Below are positions 1-8,756 of a stretch of DNA of 64,000 bases, piece by piece (the first letter of the stretch is position 1; each line of letters starts with the position of its first letter). The notes under the pieces are model-generated. The model saw only the letters and a program-made list of their open reading frames with translations. It was not told where the DNA came from and ran no database searches. The position numbers and the translations under genes were made by a program. Origin of the DNA: Acidobacteriota bacterium (GTDB lineage: Bacteria > Acidobacteriota > Vicinamibacteria > Marinacidobacterales > Marinacidobacteraceae); NCBI GenBank assembly GCA_009840635.1, contig VXNL01000110.1, positions 1 to 64,000 of the forward strand, given 5' to 3'.

Positions 1-50
1 ACGGCGGTAGCGGAGGGCGTGCGTAGGCCGGAGGGGCGGATGGAGTAGCG

Positions 51-102
51 CCGTGCGCGGCGCGGAGCGCCGCGCGTGCCGGTCTGGAGACCGGCGTTCC
101 AA
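51..102 (+). repeat. Dispersed nested-palindrome repeat, copy A
   Basis: Two adjacent hairpins. The first pairs 55-63 with 67-75 (9 bp around GGA). The second is GCCGGTCTGGAGACCGGC at 78-95 (8-bp arms around GG), followed by GTTCCAAGCCG. The same unit recurs at 167, 17035 (inverted), 26981 and, altered, at 15828, 19414 and 44203. It lies beyond the 3' end of the leftmost operon, so it could help end transcription. It is non-coding, although it keeps a reading frame open. Confidence 0.85.
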
Positions 103-166
103 GCCGTTTCGTCGCTTCCGCGGGTGGGTATTGCGGACTGTGAGGCGCGGTTGGCGTGACGACGCG

Positions 167-213
167 CGCGGTGCGGAGCACCGCGGTGCCGGTCTGGAGA
201 CCGGCGTTCCAAG
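167..213 (+). repeat. Dispersed nested-palindrome repeat, copy B
   Basis: Second direct copy, 110 bases after copy A. Arms 167-174 and 178-185 form the first hairpin around GGA. GCCGGTCTGGAGACCGGC at 188-205 forms the second, followed by the same GTTCCAAGCCGTT tail. A fragment (AGACCGGCGCTCCCC) follows at about 245-259, just before the stop codon of the leftmost gene. The first hairpin differs from copy A by compensating changes (GCGCGG..CCGCGC against CGCGGTGC..GCACCGCG), which points to conserved pairing. Confidence 0.85.
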
Positions 214-262
214 CCGTTGCGTCGCCGTGATCTACTCTGATCTGAAGACCGGCGCTCCCCGA

Positions 263-3200
263 CTACGTCGGGCGGCGGGAGAGGGCTCGGAAGTACTCCT
301 CGACCATGTCGCGGTAGCGCTCGGGGGCGCGGTCGTCGGAGCCGGTGAGAACGTCCGCTCCGGAGCCCCCGGTCAGCGCACGGCGCAGCTCGAACTCGAG
401 CTGACGCAGGGTGTCGAGCACTTCGGCTTCGAGAATCTCCATGCCGCGCGGGTCGCCGGTCAGGCGCTCGGGGGTCAGACCGCGGAGGGCGTCCACCACC
501 TCTCCCAGACGGTCGCTCCCACGGTCGCCGCTGGCCCCGATGCCGGTCAGTTCCCGGCGCAGCGCCTCCGCATCCCGGACCCGCCGGTCGAGTTCACGCC
601 GGAGTTGACGGGCTTCGCGCCCCTCGGCGCCGCCCCCGCCGCCTCCCTGTCCTTCAGCGGACTCCTGCTCCCCGGAACCCTGCGACTGCGCGTCGGACGG
701 CGATTCCGACTGTTCCGCACTGTCGGCGAGACGGTTCCGCAGACCCTCGAGCCCCCGGACCAGACTCGCCGCCCGGTCGAGGACATCGTCGCGGCCGGCG
801 CGGTCCGAACCCTCCACCACTTCCCGTGCGGCGTTGAGATCCTGCTCCAGCGCTTCGAGATCGTTCGCGATCATCGATTCGAACTGGTCGGCGTAGTCCG
901 GCGACCGCTGCGCCGCAACCCCGCGGGAGTAGTGGATCTTCTCCTTCAGCTTCCGGTCGCGGATCCCGTCCGCGGCTTCGCCAACCGCATCGGCGGCTTC
1001 CGGTTCATCCCGGCTCCAGTCGCGGCTGACCTCGTCGAGCTGCTGCTCGAGCCGCTGGACCCGCTCCGCGAGGTCCTGCTTCTGTCCCGAAACGCGGGCG
1101 ATCGCCTCGCGGGTCCGTTCCTCTTCCAGATCCCCGACGGCGGCACGGATCCGGTCCTGCGCGGCCCGGAGGCGTTTCGTCTCGTCGAGGGCATTCTGGA
1201 CGTCGCGCCCGAGGCGCTCCCGCCGCTGCCCATCCAGATCGCGGCGGGCATTCCGCAGCTCGTTCGCGGCCGACAGGCCGCTTTCGAGTCCCTCGGAACT
1301 GTTGCTCGCCGACCGCATGTCCTGCGCCGCATCGCGGAGCCTCCGGGAAACCGCCGCGAGGTCCGGGCGCGAACGCTCGCGGGCGAGGCGTTCGAGCCGT
1401 CGCGCCACGTCCTCGGTCTCCGCGGCGAGCTGGTTCTGGGCCGAGCCGGCGCCGCCCCCGGACTGGCGCACGCCGCGCCGAATCCGTTCGTTTTCCTGCT
1501 CCTGGCGGCGGGCCAGCTCCGCCAGCCGCTGGAGAAGTTCGTCCACCTCGTTGTCCGCGGTCGAGCGGCGCTGCTGCTCCACCGTCTCGTACTGGTTGCG
1601 GAGCTTGTCCATCTCGAGTTCGAACAGACTCGCCAAGTCCTCCGCCTGGGCGCGCGGGCCACCACCACCGCCGCCTCCGCCGCCCTGACCGAACGCGACC
1701 TGGACATCGCGGAACACCGCGTCGGCGCGCTGTAGATGGGTCAGCGCCTTCTGCTCCCGGGGAAGGGCGTCGTCCGGATTGCCGGCAATGAGCAGCTCCT
1801 CCGCGACTGTCATCTCCACGAGCCCCGCGTCGAGATGCTCCACGATCTCGGAAAACTCCGGGGTCGCTCCGATGCCGCGGTTACGGAGACGCCGATTGAG
1901 CGTCGCCACCTGCTCCCGGAGCCGCCCCTGGGCGAGGCCGATGGTGGCGACGGTCTCCGTGACCGCGCTGGCCGGCATGCCGTCGCGGTCGCGAAGGACC
2001 TTGAAGGTCGCCACGACGATCTGCTTCTGGCGAAGGCTGAGCGTGCCGTCGAGTCCGTCGCCGCCGCCCCCGGCGCCCGCTCCCGGCATGGTGTCGCCCT
2101 GCCGGTACGTCCGGTCGAACGGCCGCACCGCGATGAAGAAGATGTCGGTCGCGGCTTCGGCTCCCGCCCCGTCTCGCGCCACCGCGTAGTAGGAAACCAG
2201 ATCGCCCGGCACGAGATCGTGTTCCTCGAGGAACAGGGTGTGCCCGGACTGGATCTCGTCCCGGGCCCCTCCCGAGGCCAGCACCTCCCGGGTCTCCTCG
2301 CCACCGTTGACGGAGACCCGCATCTCCACCCGCCGCAGCGCGTAGTCGTCCTCGGCGAGGACTTCGGTGAACACCTCTTCCACCGGATTGGCCTGCGTGT
2401 CCCGGCCGGGGCGCACGAACCGCACGATGGGAGGCAGATCCTCGAGCACCTCGATCAGGTAGTCGCGGGAGGCCGTGCGCAGGTTCCCGTCCGGCCCGGC
2501 GAGCGCCACCCGGTAGGAGCCGCTCTCCGAGAGCCGGAGCGTGGCCGTCAGCACCTCGGCGCCCGCACCGGTGGGCGAGTCCCCGGGCGCCTCGGGGACT
2601 TCGAAGGGGATCTCGATCGGTCCCGGTTCCATGCGCACCACGCCGGCCGCCGCCGGCACCGTGGGGATTACCGTCAGCTCGACGACCGTGCCGGCCACGG
2701 CGGCGATGTCTCCCCCGTCCTCGACCTCGCGGGGGCTCAGTCCGGTGTGTTCCGGATAGCGGTAGCGAAGGCCGATCCGACCCACGTAGGGGACGTCCTC
2801 AACCTCGATCCGGAAAGTCGGAGAGAGCACCCCGTCCGCATCCACGTAGTAGTCCGTCGCTTCCGGTATCCCGAGCAGCAGGTGCCGGAAGGCGCCGTCC
2901 TCCGGGTCGGGCAGCATGGGGACCGTTTCCCACAGCGCGCTGCCCTCGCCACGGGTGCGGAGGTCCACCCGTTCCGCCGTGAACCCTTCCAGCCGAGCTG
3001 CGATCCAGCGGTCCGAGTCGCGCGCCACGGCGGCGTCGCCCGGCTCCACCAGCACCCGGTAGGGGTTCGCGTCGCTGATGTCGCCCCAGGGTGAAAGCAG
3101 GAGCGCCGCGCCGCGAAGGAGCGCCGGGGGGGCAAGCAGGGAAGCCACGATGGCCACGCCCCCGACGGTCGCGAGCGCCCCTCCGGCCCGGCGTAGCGCC

Positions 3201-3679
3201 GAACTCTCGATCAGCCGGCCCTCGTTCAGCGTCTCCAGGCGGCGGATGGCCTCCTCCACCACCAGGCGGGTGAGGTCCGCGGAAATCCCGCTGCCGCCGG
3301 GGTCGTCCCCCGCATCCGGCTGACCCAGCTCGACGCCGCTGCTGACCGATTCCCGGAGCGTGGGATCGTGCTCCTCGACGTAGCGCGCCACCTGCTCGTC
3401 GGTGACCCGGGAGCGGAGGGGCCGGATGACGAAACGCCAGACGACGGCACCGAAGGTGAGCCACGCCGCCGCCTGCAGCCCGCGGACCACCCACGGCGCG
3501 TAGCGCAGCGCATCCATCGCTGCCGACGACACGCCGACGACAAGCACGGCGGCCGCCCCGACCATGGTGAAGCCGAGGATGAGACGCCGGGTGCGCCAGC
3601 GGTTCCGCACGCGCCGGATGACCCGGAGAAGGTCGTCGTAGGGAGACCGGGGCGACGCGTACAGCCCGAGTGTCGTCAT
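263..3679 (-). CDS. DUF4175-type membrane protein with long coiled coil
   Basis: Last gene of the nine-gene minus-strand operon, 1138 aa from the ATG at 3679. A longer in-frame start at 3715 would add 12 residues but is not needed. Three hydrophobic segments lie near residues 33-52, 63-85 and 167-189. A large extracytoplasmic beta-rich region follows. The C-terminal half is charged, Gln/Arg/Glu-rich coiled coil with glycine-rich spacers, including a run of nine glycines. This layout matches DUF4175 family proteins, which often sit next to MoxR, DUF58 and BatA genes. No enzyme motif is visible. A TATACT box 17 bases before the ATG could give it its own promoter. The role is probably structural or scaffolding in the envelope; that is inference. 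Confidence 0.8.
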   Translation of the reverse strand: MTTLGLYASPRSPYDDLLRVIRRVRNRWRTRRLILGFTMVGAAAVLVVGVSSAAMDALRYAPWVVRGLQAAAWLTFGAVVWRFVIRPLRSRVTDEQVARYVEEHDPTLRESVSSGVELGQPDAGDDPGGSGISADLTRLVVEEAIRRLETLNEGRLIESSALRRAGGALATVGGVAIVASLLAPPALLRGAALLLSPWGDISDANPYRVLVEPGDAAVARDSDRWIAARLEGFTAERVDLRTRGEGSALWETVPMLPDPEDGAFRHLLLGIPEATDYYVDADGVLSPTFRIEVEDVPYVGRIGLRYRYPEHTGLSPREVEDGGDIAAVAGTVVELTVIPTVPAAAGVVRMEPGPIEIPFEVPEAPGDSPTGAGAEVLTATLRLSESGSYRVALAGPDGNLRTASRDYLIEVLEDLPPIVRFVRPGRDTQANPVEEVFTEVLAEDDYALRRVEMRVSVNGGEETREVLASGGARDEIQSGHTLFLEEHDLVPGDLVSYYAVARDGAGAEAATDIFFIAVRPFDRTYRQGDTMPGAGAGGGGDGLDGTLSLRQKQIVVATFKVLRDRDGMPASAVTETVATIGLAQGRLREQVATLNRRLRNRGIGATPEFSEIVEHLDAGLVEMTVAEELLIAGNPDDALPREQKALTHLQRADAVFRDVQVAFGQGGGGGGGGGPRAQAEDLASLFELEMDKLRNQYETVEQQRRSTADNEVDELLQRLAELARRQEQENERIRRGVRQSGGGAGSAQNQLAAETEDVARRLERLARERSRPDLAAVSRRLRDAAQDMRSASNSSEGLESGLSAANELRNARRDLDGQRRERLGRDVQNALDETKRLRAAQDRIRAAVGDLEEERTREAIARVSGQKQDLAERVQRLEQQLDEVSRDWSRDEPEAADAVGEAADGIRDRKLKEKIHYSRGVAAQRSPDYADQFESMIANDLEALEQDLNAAREVVEGSDRAGRDDVLDRAASLVRGLEGLRNRLADSAEQSESPSDAQSQGSGEQESAEGQGGGGGGAEGREARQLRRELDRRVRDAEALRRELTGIGASGDRGSDRLGEVVDALRGLTPERLTGDPRGMEILEAEVLDTLRQLEFELRRALTGGSGADVLTGSDDRAPERYRDMVEEYFRALSRRPT

Positions 3680-3696
3680 GGGCGCGGGGTTGTCGG

Positions 3697-3702
3697 AGTA
3701 TA
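3697..3702 (-). promoter_or_regulatory. Candidate internal -10 box (TATACT)
   Basis: TATACT on the minus strand, 17 bases before the ATG of the DUF4175 gene and inside the 70-base gap after the BatA-like gene. It fits TANNNT and resembles boxes before several other starts here. No convincing -35 was seen. Confidence 0.3.
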
Positions 3703-3749
3703 GGCACCTCCGCACCGGGCCGCCGCGCGGAGGCCAGGGCCGGCAGGCA

Positions 3750-5795
3750 TCATCCCGGAACTCCGCTCGCCACGCTGCGGTTTGCCGCCCAGGCCTCGCT
3801 CACCAGGAGCAGCAGGAACCCGGCGAGCAACAGCCATGCGGCGGCCCGTCCGGGCAGGTCCGGAGCGACGGGGTTCGCGGCGGTTTGCGCGTCCCCCTCC
3901 GCGGCCGCCACGGCCGCGATCCGGACTTCTGCGGGGTCGAGCGTGCGAAGGTCCGATTCGGCGAGGGCAGGATTCACTCCAATCTGGCGAAACTCCGCCG
4001 CTCCGGGCCGCCGCGCGCGGTAGAACCCGGGTTCCACCAGGCGAAGCGCGTCCATGCCGTCCAGGACGGTGCGTTCCCCCGAGGGAGAGTCGGCCAACAC
4101 CTCCTCCGCTTCTCCGACGGGCCCGCCTGGCAACCGGAACGCGGCGCCGGGATCCACGCTCTCTCCGACCCGGTAGGCAACCGGAATCCGTTCGTGACCC
4201 GCGGCGAACTCCACCATCCGGTGCAGCAGCGGGACGAACGCGGCGCGCCGGGGGAGGTCGGTCCACTCCGCGTCGAGCGAGGAAGCGAACAGCAGCGTCC
4301 TCCCTTCTCCCCACTCCGACTCCACGATGGCCGGCTTGCCGTCGTCGAAGCGCCCCAGGACCGCGGCATCGGGCCGGACCCCCGCGAGGTCCCGGTAACG
4401 GAAGAAGGCGAGCGTGCCGAGTACCGCGGAGCCCTCGCCACCGAAGGGCTCGAAGATCGGATGCCGGGCCGCCAGGTCTCCGAGGCGCCCCGCCGGATCA
4501 CGGTCCACGAAACCTCCCGGCACGGCCGGGGCGAACCCCTCGAGTTCCTCGGTCGCCGCCCGCGACAGGCGGCGCGGTCCGGTGGCCATCACCAGACCCC
4601 CGCCGCCCTCCACGAAGTCCCCGAGCGCGCGCATCGCGCCGGCGTCGAGGCGGCCCGGGTCCCGGACGAGAGCCACCTGGGCGGCTTCGAGCGCACCGCG
4701 CACCGCGCCTTCTCCCCGGGCCGGAGCGCGGTCCAGCAGGAAACCGGGGGCCACCCCCACCCCGAGTGCCTCGCTGACGTAGACCGAGGGCGGACTGCCA
4801 CCGAGATCGGCGACCCGGATCGCCGCCTCCGGGTGGATCATCAGGTGAAATCGGTCGTCACCCGGGAAGCCGTCTTCGGGAAGCCGCACCTCGGCAGCGA
4901 GGGGTTCGCTCGGGCGCAGGACCGGGTCGAACCGGACGGTCGTCATCCGGTCGGCGGCGGCCGTGAGCGTCTTCCGGTCCACTTGGCGGCCCGAAAGGAA
5001 AAGCTCGACCTCGCCGCTCCATTCCGGAGCCGCCGGAGAGGGCGCGAAACCCACCTCGGCGGTCAGCGCGAGTTGCTCCCGGCCCTCGGACACCACCGTC
5101 ACCTCCGCGATCCAGGCGTTCGCCGGCGGGCTCGCGCTCACCTGCCGCACCCGGAGTTCAACGCCGGGCGGCAGGCTGGGTTGCGGGCGGCCGTCTTCGA
5201 AACCACTCCGTTGGAGGTCCGAGATCAGCACCACTTCCCGGCGCCGGCCCGGGGCCGCGGGCAACAGGCGGCCGGCAAGGCCGAGCGCGGGGGCATAGCT
5301 CGTCCCGCCACCACCCACCGAGAGGTTGGCCACGGCCGGCGCCAGGGTGCCCTGGTCCCCGGTCAGCTCGGTGAGCGCCGCCGCCCGTCCGTCGAAGGCG
5401 ACCACGATCGCGCGATCCTCCCGGCCCAGGCCGCTCAGTTCCTCTTGCGCCGCCTCCCGGGCGGTTGCCATCCGGTTCCCCACCGTCATGCTCAGCGAGC
5501 GGTCCACGAGGACCGCCCGATCGAGCGCGGTTCCTTCCCCGCCGGCGAGCCCGCCTCCGCGCAGCACTGGCTCGGCAAACGCGGCGGCCAGCAGGAGCAA
5601 CGCGAGACAGCGAAGGATCAGCAGCGGGATGTTCCGAAAGCGGCGGCGTTTGAACCGCGCGGTCGCGCTGGTCAACTGGAGCAGCAGGAACGAGGGGAAC
5701 GGGACCGGCTCGCGCCGGCGGCGCGTGAGATGCAGGACGATGGGGATCGCGACGAGGAGGCCGCCGAGGAGGAACAGCGGGGCCAGGAAGCTCAT
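3750..5795 (-). CDS. BatA-like VWA membrane protein
   Basis: 681 aa. The N-terminus is the BatA/aerotolerance-regulator module: a hydrophobic segment at residues 3-22, a basic RRRRE patch, then a second hydrophobic segment near 57-77. A von Willebrand A domain follows with an intact metal-binding DxSxS at D98, S100 and S102. The middle is beta-rich and a last membrane segment lies near residue 660. A good ribosome site (AGAAGGAA) precedes the ATG. The gene starts 9 bases after the DUF58 gene ends. Proteins of this type are placed by MoxR ATPases in envelope-associated complexes. The ligand is unknown. Confidence 0.85.
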   Translation of the reverse strand: MSFLAPLFLLGGLLVAIPIVLHLTRRRREPVPFPSFLLLQLTSATARFKRRRFRNIPLLILRCLALLLLAAAFAEPVLRGGGLAGGEGTALDRAVLVDRSLSMTVGNRMATAREAAQEELSGLGREDRAIVVAFDGRAAALTELTGDQGTLAPAVANLSVGGGGTSYAPALGLAGRLLPAAPGRRREVVLISDLQRSGFEDGRPQPSLPPGVELRVRQVSASPPANAWIAEVTVVSEGREQLALTAEVGFAPSPAAPEWSGEVELFLSGRQVDRKTLTAAADRMTTVRFDPVLRPSEPLAAEVRLPEDGFPGDDRFHLMIHPEAAIRVADLGGSPPSVYVSEALGVGVAPGFLLDRAPARGEGAVRGALEAAQVALVRDPGRLDAGAMRALGDFVEGGGGLVMATGPRRLSRAATEELEGFAPAVPGGFVDRDPAGRLGDLAARHPIFEPFGGEGSAVLGTLAFFRYRDLAGVRPDAAVLGRFDDGKPAIVESEWGEGRTLLFASSLDAEWTDLPRRAAFVPLLHRMVEFAAGHERIPVAYRVGESVDPGAAFRLPGGPVGEAEEVLADSPSGERTVLDGMDALRLVEPGFYRARRPGAAEFRQIGVNPALAESDLRTLDPAEVRIAAVAAAEGDAQTAANPVAPDLPGRAAAWLLLAGFLLLLVSEAWAANRSVASGVPG

Positions 5796-5804
5796 TTCCT
5801 TCTC

Positions 5805-6752
5805 TCAGCGCCTTCGCCGGCGGCCTTCCCGTTCGCTCAGGTAGCGGAACAGCGCGAAATCGAGCGGGGTGCCGGTGTCGGTCAGGACGTAGTCCACCTC
5901 CCGCCGCACGAGTCCTGCCCGGAGCGCCCGCGTGTGCTCCGCCATCGCCTCCCGGTAGCGCTCCCGGGCCCGGGTGGGCGAGAGGTCGAGCAGGGCGCCC
6001 GACTCGAGATCGCGGAACCGCGTCCCCGATTCCTCGAAGCCGGGGATTCCGTCGAGATCGAGGTCCACCTCCGCCGGGTCGAGCACGTGGAACGCCATGA
6101 TGTCGTGTCCGGCCACCAGAAGCCGGTCGAACGCGGCCAGGACCTGCTCGGGCGGCTCGTAGAAGTCCGACACCACGGCCACGAGGCCCCGCCGTCCGAG
6201 CGCCGCCCCCAGTTGGGCCAGCGGCGGTCCCAGGTCGGAGGCGGTTTTCCTTTTCCGCGTGTCCGCCTCCGGTGGCGGGTTGGCCCGCGCCAGGTGCTGC
6301 AGCACGGTCTCCAGGTGCTTGGCCGACGGCGGGACGAACTCCCGCAGTTCGTGGTCGAAGATGCCCAGCCCCACCCGGTCCCGCTGGCTGCGGGAGAAGG
6401 CGGCCAGGCTGCCGGCCAGGAAACGCGCGTAGTCCAGCTTCCGGATGCCGCGCCAGCCGAAGTCCATGGACCGGGAGACATCCACGGCGACCAGAAAGTT
6501 GGCATTCGTGTCCGCTTCGAACTCCTTCACGTGAAAGCGGTCGGAGCGTGCGAAGAGCCGCCAGTCGAGTCTCCGGATGTCGTCTCCCGGCATGTAGGGG
6601 CGGTGCTCCGCGAAATCGATGGAACGCCCCAGGAAGGTCGAACGGTGCAACCCGCTGATGAACCCCTGCACGACCATCTTCGCGACGAGCGACAGGTTCG
6701 AAATCCGGGCAAGCGCCGCGGGATCGATGAATCGCGTCTGAGCAGCCGGCAT
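5805..6752 (-). CDS. DUF58 domain protein (MoxR partner)
   Basis: 315 aa. It carries the DUF58 signature YMPGDDIRRLDW at residues 53-64, followed by a VWA-like fold with DVSRS at 91-95, which keeps a DxSxS metal site. There is no signal peptide or membrane segment, so it is probably cytoplasmic or peripheral. It sits between the MoxR ATPase and the BatA-like protein, the usual order in MoxR-AAA operons. DUF58 proteins are thought to link the ATPase to its VWA clients; the client here is not known. The start is an ATG with 41 bases between it and the MoxR stop codon. Confidence 0.88.
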   Translation of the reverse strand: MPAAQTRFIDPAALARISNLSLVAKMVVQGFISGLHRSTFLGRSIDFAEHRPYMPGDDIRRLDWRLFARSDRFHVKEFEADTNANFLVAVDVSRSMDFGWRGIRKLDYARFLAGSLAAFSRSQRDRVGLGIFDHELREFVPPSAKHLETVLQHLARANPPPEADTRKRKTASDLGPPLAQLGAALGRRGLVAVVSDFYEPPEQVLAAFDRLLVAGHDIMAFHVLDPAEVDLDLDGIPGFEESGTRFRDLESGALLDLSPTRARERYREAMAEHTRALRAGLVRREVDYVLTDTGTPLDFALFRYLSEREGRRRRR

Positions 6753-6793
6753 CGCCCGATGTGCCAGTGCGGTCAGGAAGGCTCTCCTAGCTG

Positions 6794-7873
6794 CTACATC
6801 CGCGAGGCGGGCACGGGGACTTCCTCGATCAGCCGCCGCACGATGGCCTCCGAGTCCACCTTCTCCGACTGCGCCTGGAAGTTGGGCAGCACCCGGTGCC
6901 GGAAGATGGGGGGCGCCAGCGCCTGCACGTCCTCGATGGCCACGTGATGGCGGCCGTGCATCAAGGCGCGGGCCTTCCCGCCGAGCACCGAGAACTGCGC
7001 GGCGCGTACGCTGGCGCCGTACTGGACCTGCTCGTTCACGAAGTCCGGCGCGCCTTCTTCCCCGGGCCGGCTCCGCCGCGCCAGCTCGACGGCGTACGCC
7101 AGCACCGGCTCGGAAACCGGCACCCGGCGGACCAGCCGCTGGAAGTCGAGGAGTTCCTCTCCCGAGAGGACGTTGTCCAGCTCCGGGTCGAGGTCCGAGG
7201 TCGTCGCGCGAACGACCTCGCGCTCCTGGTCCACCGGCAGATAGTCGATGATGATGTTGAACAGGAAGCGGTCCAGCTGCGCCTCCGGAAGCGGGTAGGT
7301 GCCCTCGAGCTCGATCGGATTCTGGGTGGCGAAGACGAAGTAGGGCTCGGGAAGCGGATAGGTGCGGCCCTGGACGGTGACTTGGTGTTCCTGCATCGCC
7401 TCCAGCAGCGCCGACTGGGTCTTCGGCGGCGTCCGGTTGATCTCGTCCGCCAGCACGATGTTGGCGAACACCGGGCCGGGAACGAACACGAGGTTGCGCT
7501 TCCCGGTCTCCGGGTTCTCCTGGATGATGTCGGTTCCGGTGATGTCCGAGGGCATCAGGTCCGGGGTGAACTGGATCCGCTGGAAGCGGAGGGCGAGGAC
7601 CTCGGAGAGCGTCTGGACGATCATCGTCTTCGCGAGTCCCGGAACGCCCGTGATGATGCTGTTCCCGCCGACGAAGAGGCTGATCAGTACCTCCTCCACC
7701 GCCTGTTCCTGGCCGATGATCCGCTTCCGGATCTCGCCGGTGATGCGCTCGGCGGCCTCCCGCATCCGCCCGGCGAGATCGCCGTCGGAGAGCTCCGGCG
7801 GTTCGGCGACCGCAGCCGCACCGCCGCTTGGGTTCAGGTCCTGATCTGACAAGAGATCCTCCGTTTCGACCAC
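6794..7873 (-). CDS. MoxR-family AAA+ ATPase
   Basis: 359 aa. Walker A is GVPGLAKT at residues 76-83, Walker B is LADEIN at 141-146, and a sensor region FATQNPIELEGTYPLPEAQL follows near 178. These are hallmarks of the MoxR AAA+ class, which drives remodelling or metal insertion in client proteins. The GTG start lies 10 bases after the preceding DUF4159 stop codon. The first 35 or so residues are acidic and variable. It is the only ATPase in the operon and probably powers the DUF58/BatA/VWA partners encoded on both sides. Confidence 0.92.
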   Translation of the reverse strand: MVETEDLLSDQDLNPSGGAAAVAEPPELSDGDLAGRMREAAERITGEIRKRIIGQEQAVEEVLISLFVGGNSIITGVPGLAKTMIVQTLSEVLALRFQRIQFTPDLMPSDITGTDIIQENPETGKRNLVFVPGPVFANIVLADEINRTPPKTQSALLEAMQEHQVTVQGRTYPLPEPYFVFATQNPIELEGTYPLPEAQLDRFLFNIIIDYLPVDQEREVVRATTSDLDPELDNVLSGEELLDFQRLVRRVPVSEPVLAYAVELARRSRPGEEGAPDFVNEQVQYGASVRAAQFSVLGGKARALMHGRHHVAIEDVQALAPPIFRHRVLPNFQAQSEKVDSEAIVRRLIEEVPVPASRM

Positions 7874-7883
7874 GCTTCGGCGG

Positions 7884-8756
7884 TCAGTGGATCATTCCGT
7901 AGATAACGTAGTTCACGCCGAGCTTGAACGCCTCGTTGGTGAGGTCCACCGGCCAGTAGTCGTTTCCCGACCACTCCCAGTAGTCGCCGATGTCGTGGTT
8001 GTAGTTGGCGATCACCATCAGGCGCTCCGCGGGATCGTCGTTCTCGAAGAACCCGTAGTACACCGGGACGAGGTCCGGACGCCCGATGTGATGGAACTCG
8101 AGCGTCTCGATGTGGAAGAAGGAATCGAACACGGGGTGCGAAACGTCGAGTTCCACCGCCGTGTAGCCCGGGAGGACGCGCTCCATCTGGACGAGGAAGT
8201 TCTCGAGCGCACGGGACTGCACGAAGTCGTCCACGACCAGGAACCCGCCCTTGAGGAGCCAGGCCCGCAGGTTCTCGGCCTCCTGGTCGCTCGGATACCA
8301 GAACCCAACCTCGCAGAGATAGGCGAAGGGGCGCCTGAAGAGGGCCGCCTCATTGAGCGAGTAGATGTCGCCCCCGCCCTCGTTTAGCGTGAGCGAGGTG
8401 TATTCCCCCAGGATGCGGGTGAAGTTCTGCTCGCCCCACGGATAGTCGTGGTTCCACTTCAGGTCGAGGTCCCAGTAGAACGGTCCCCGGCGGTAACGCG
8501 GGGGCTCGAAACGGATGCGAGCGAAGGTGAAGCGGTCGCTGTAGGGGTAGTTCTCGTAGTCGAGGGGGAGTTCCACGGCGTTCGGGTCGGGACGGAAGGT
8601 CGCCGTGAGCCCGAACCGGTCCCGGGTTCCCGGGGGATCCTCCGACACGCTCGGGAGCCGGCCGGCCGCGAACAGGCCCGCCCCCAACGCGCTCACCAGG
8701 ACGGCGGCGGCGCTGACCCGCGCCACCGTCTTCCATCCTCGCCGCGGCAGTGACAT
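7884..8756 (-). CDS. DUF4159 protein (second copy)
   Basis: 290 aa with a basic start and one N-terminal hydrophobic segment (about residues 12-33), so it is exported or anchored. The rest is DUF4159-like: FLVVDDF, a WEW motif and a C-terminus ending NYVIYGMIH. It aligns by eye with the first gene of this operon (GGFLVVDDF, WEW, NFIIYAMAH), so the two are paralogs. DUF4159 is related to glutamine-amidotransferase-like folds, but I see no Cys-His pair to suggest catalysis. The ATG directly follows the stop codon of the upstream TPR gene with no spacing, which suggests coupled translation. Confidence 0.82.
   Translation of the reverse strand: MSLPRRGWKTVARVSAAAVLVSALGAGLFAAGRLPSVSEDPPGTRDRFGLTATFRPDPNAVELPLDYENYPYSDRFTFARIRFEPPRYRRGPFYWDLDLKWNHDYPWGEQNFTRILGEYTSLTLNEGGGDIYSLNEAALFRRPFAYLCEVGFWYPSDQEAENLRAWLLKGGFLVVDDFVQSRALENFLVQMERVLPGYTAVELDVSHPVFDSFFHIETLEFHHIGRPDLVPVYYGFFENDDPAERLMVIANYNHDIGDYWEWSGNDYWPVDLTNEAFKLGVNYVIYGMIH

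Noticed and set aside
51..213. CRISPR-like array
   Set aside because: Only two palindromic units with no regular spacer series, and the same unit is scattered over the genome window.
3678..6947. A 1089-codon plus-strand open frame (and others such as 53-1735, 9390-11552, 15947-17476 minus and 17483-19534 minus)
   Set aside because: They lie antisense to well-supported genes, have Arg/Pro/His-rich composition and no domain; high-GC codon bias keeps the opposite strand open.
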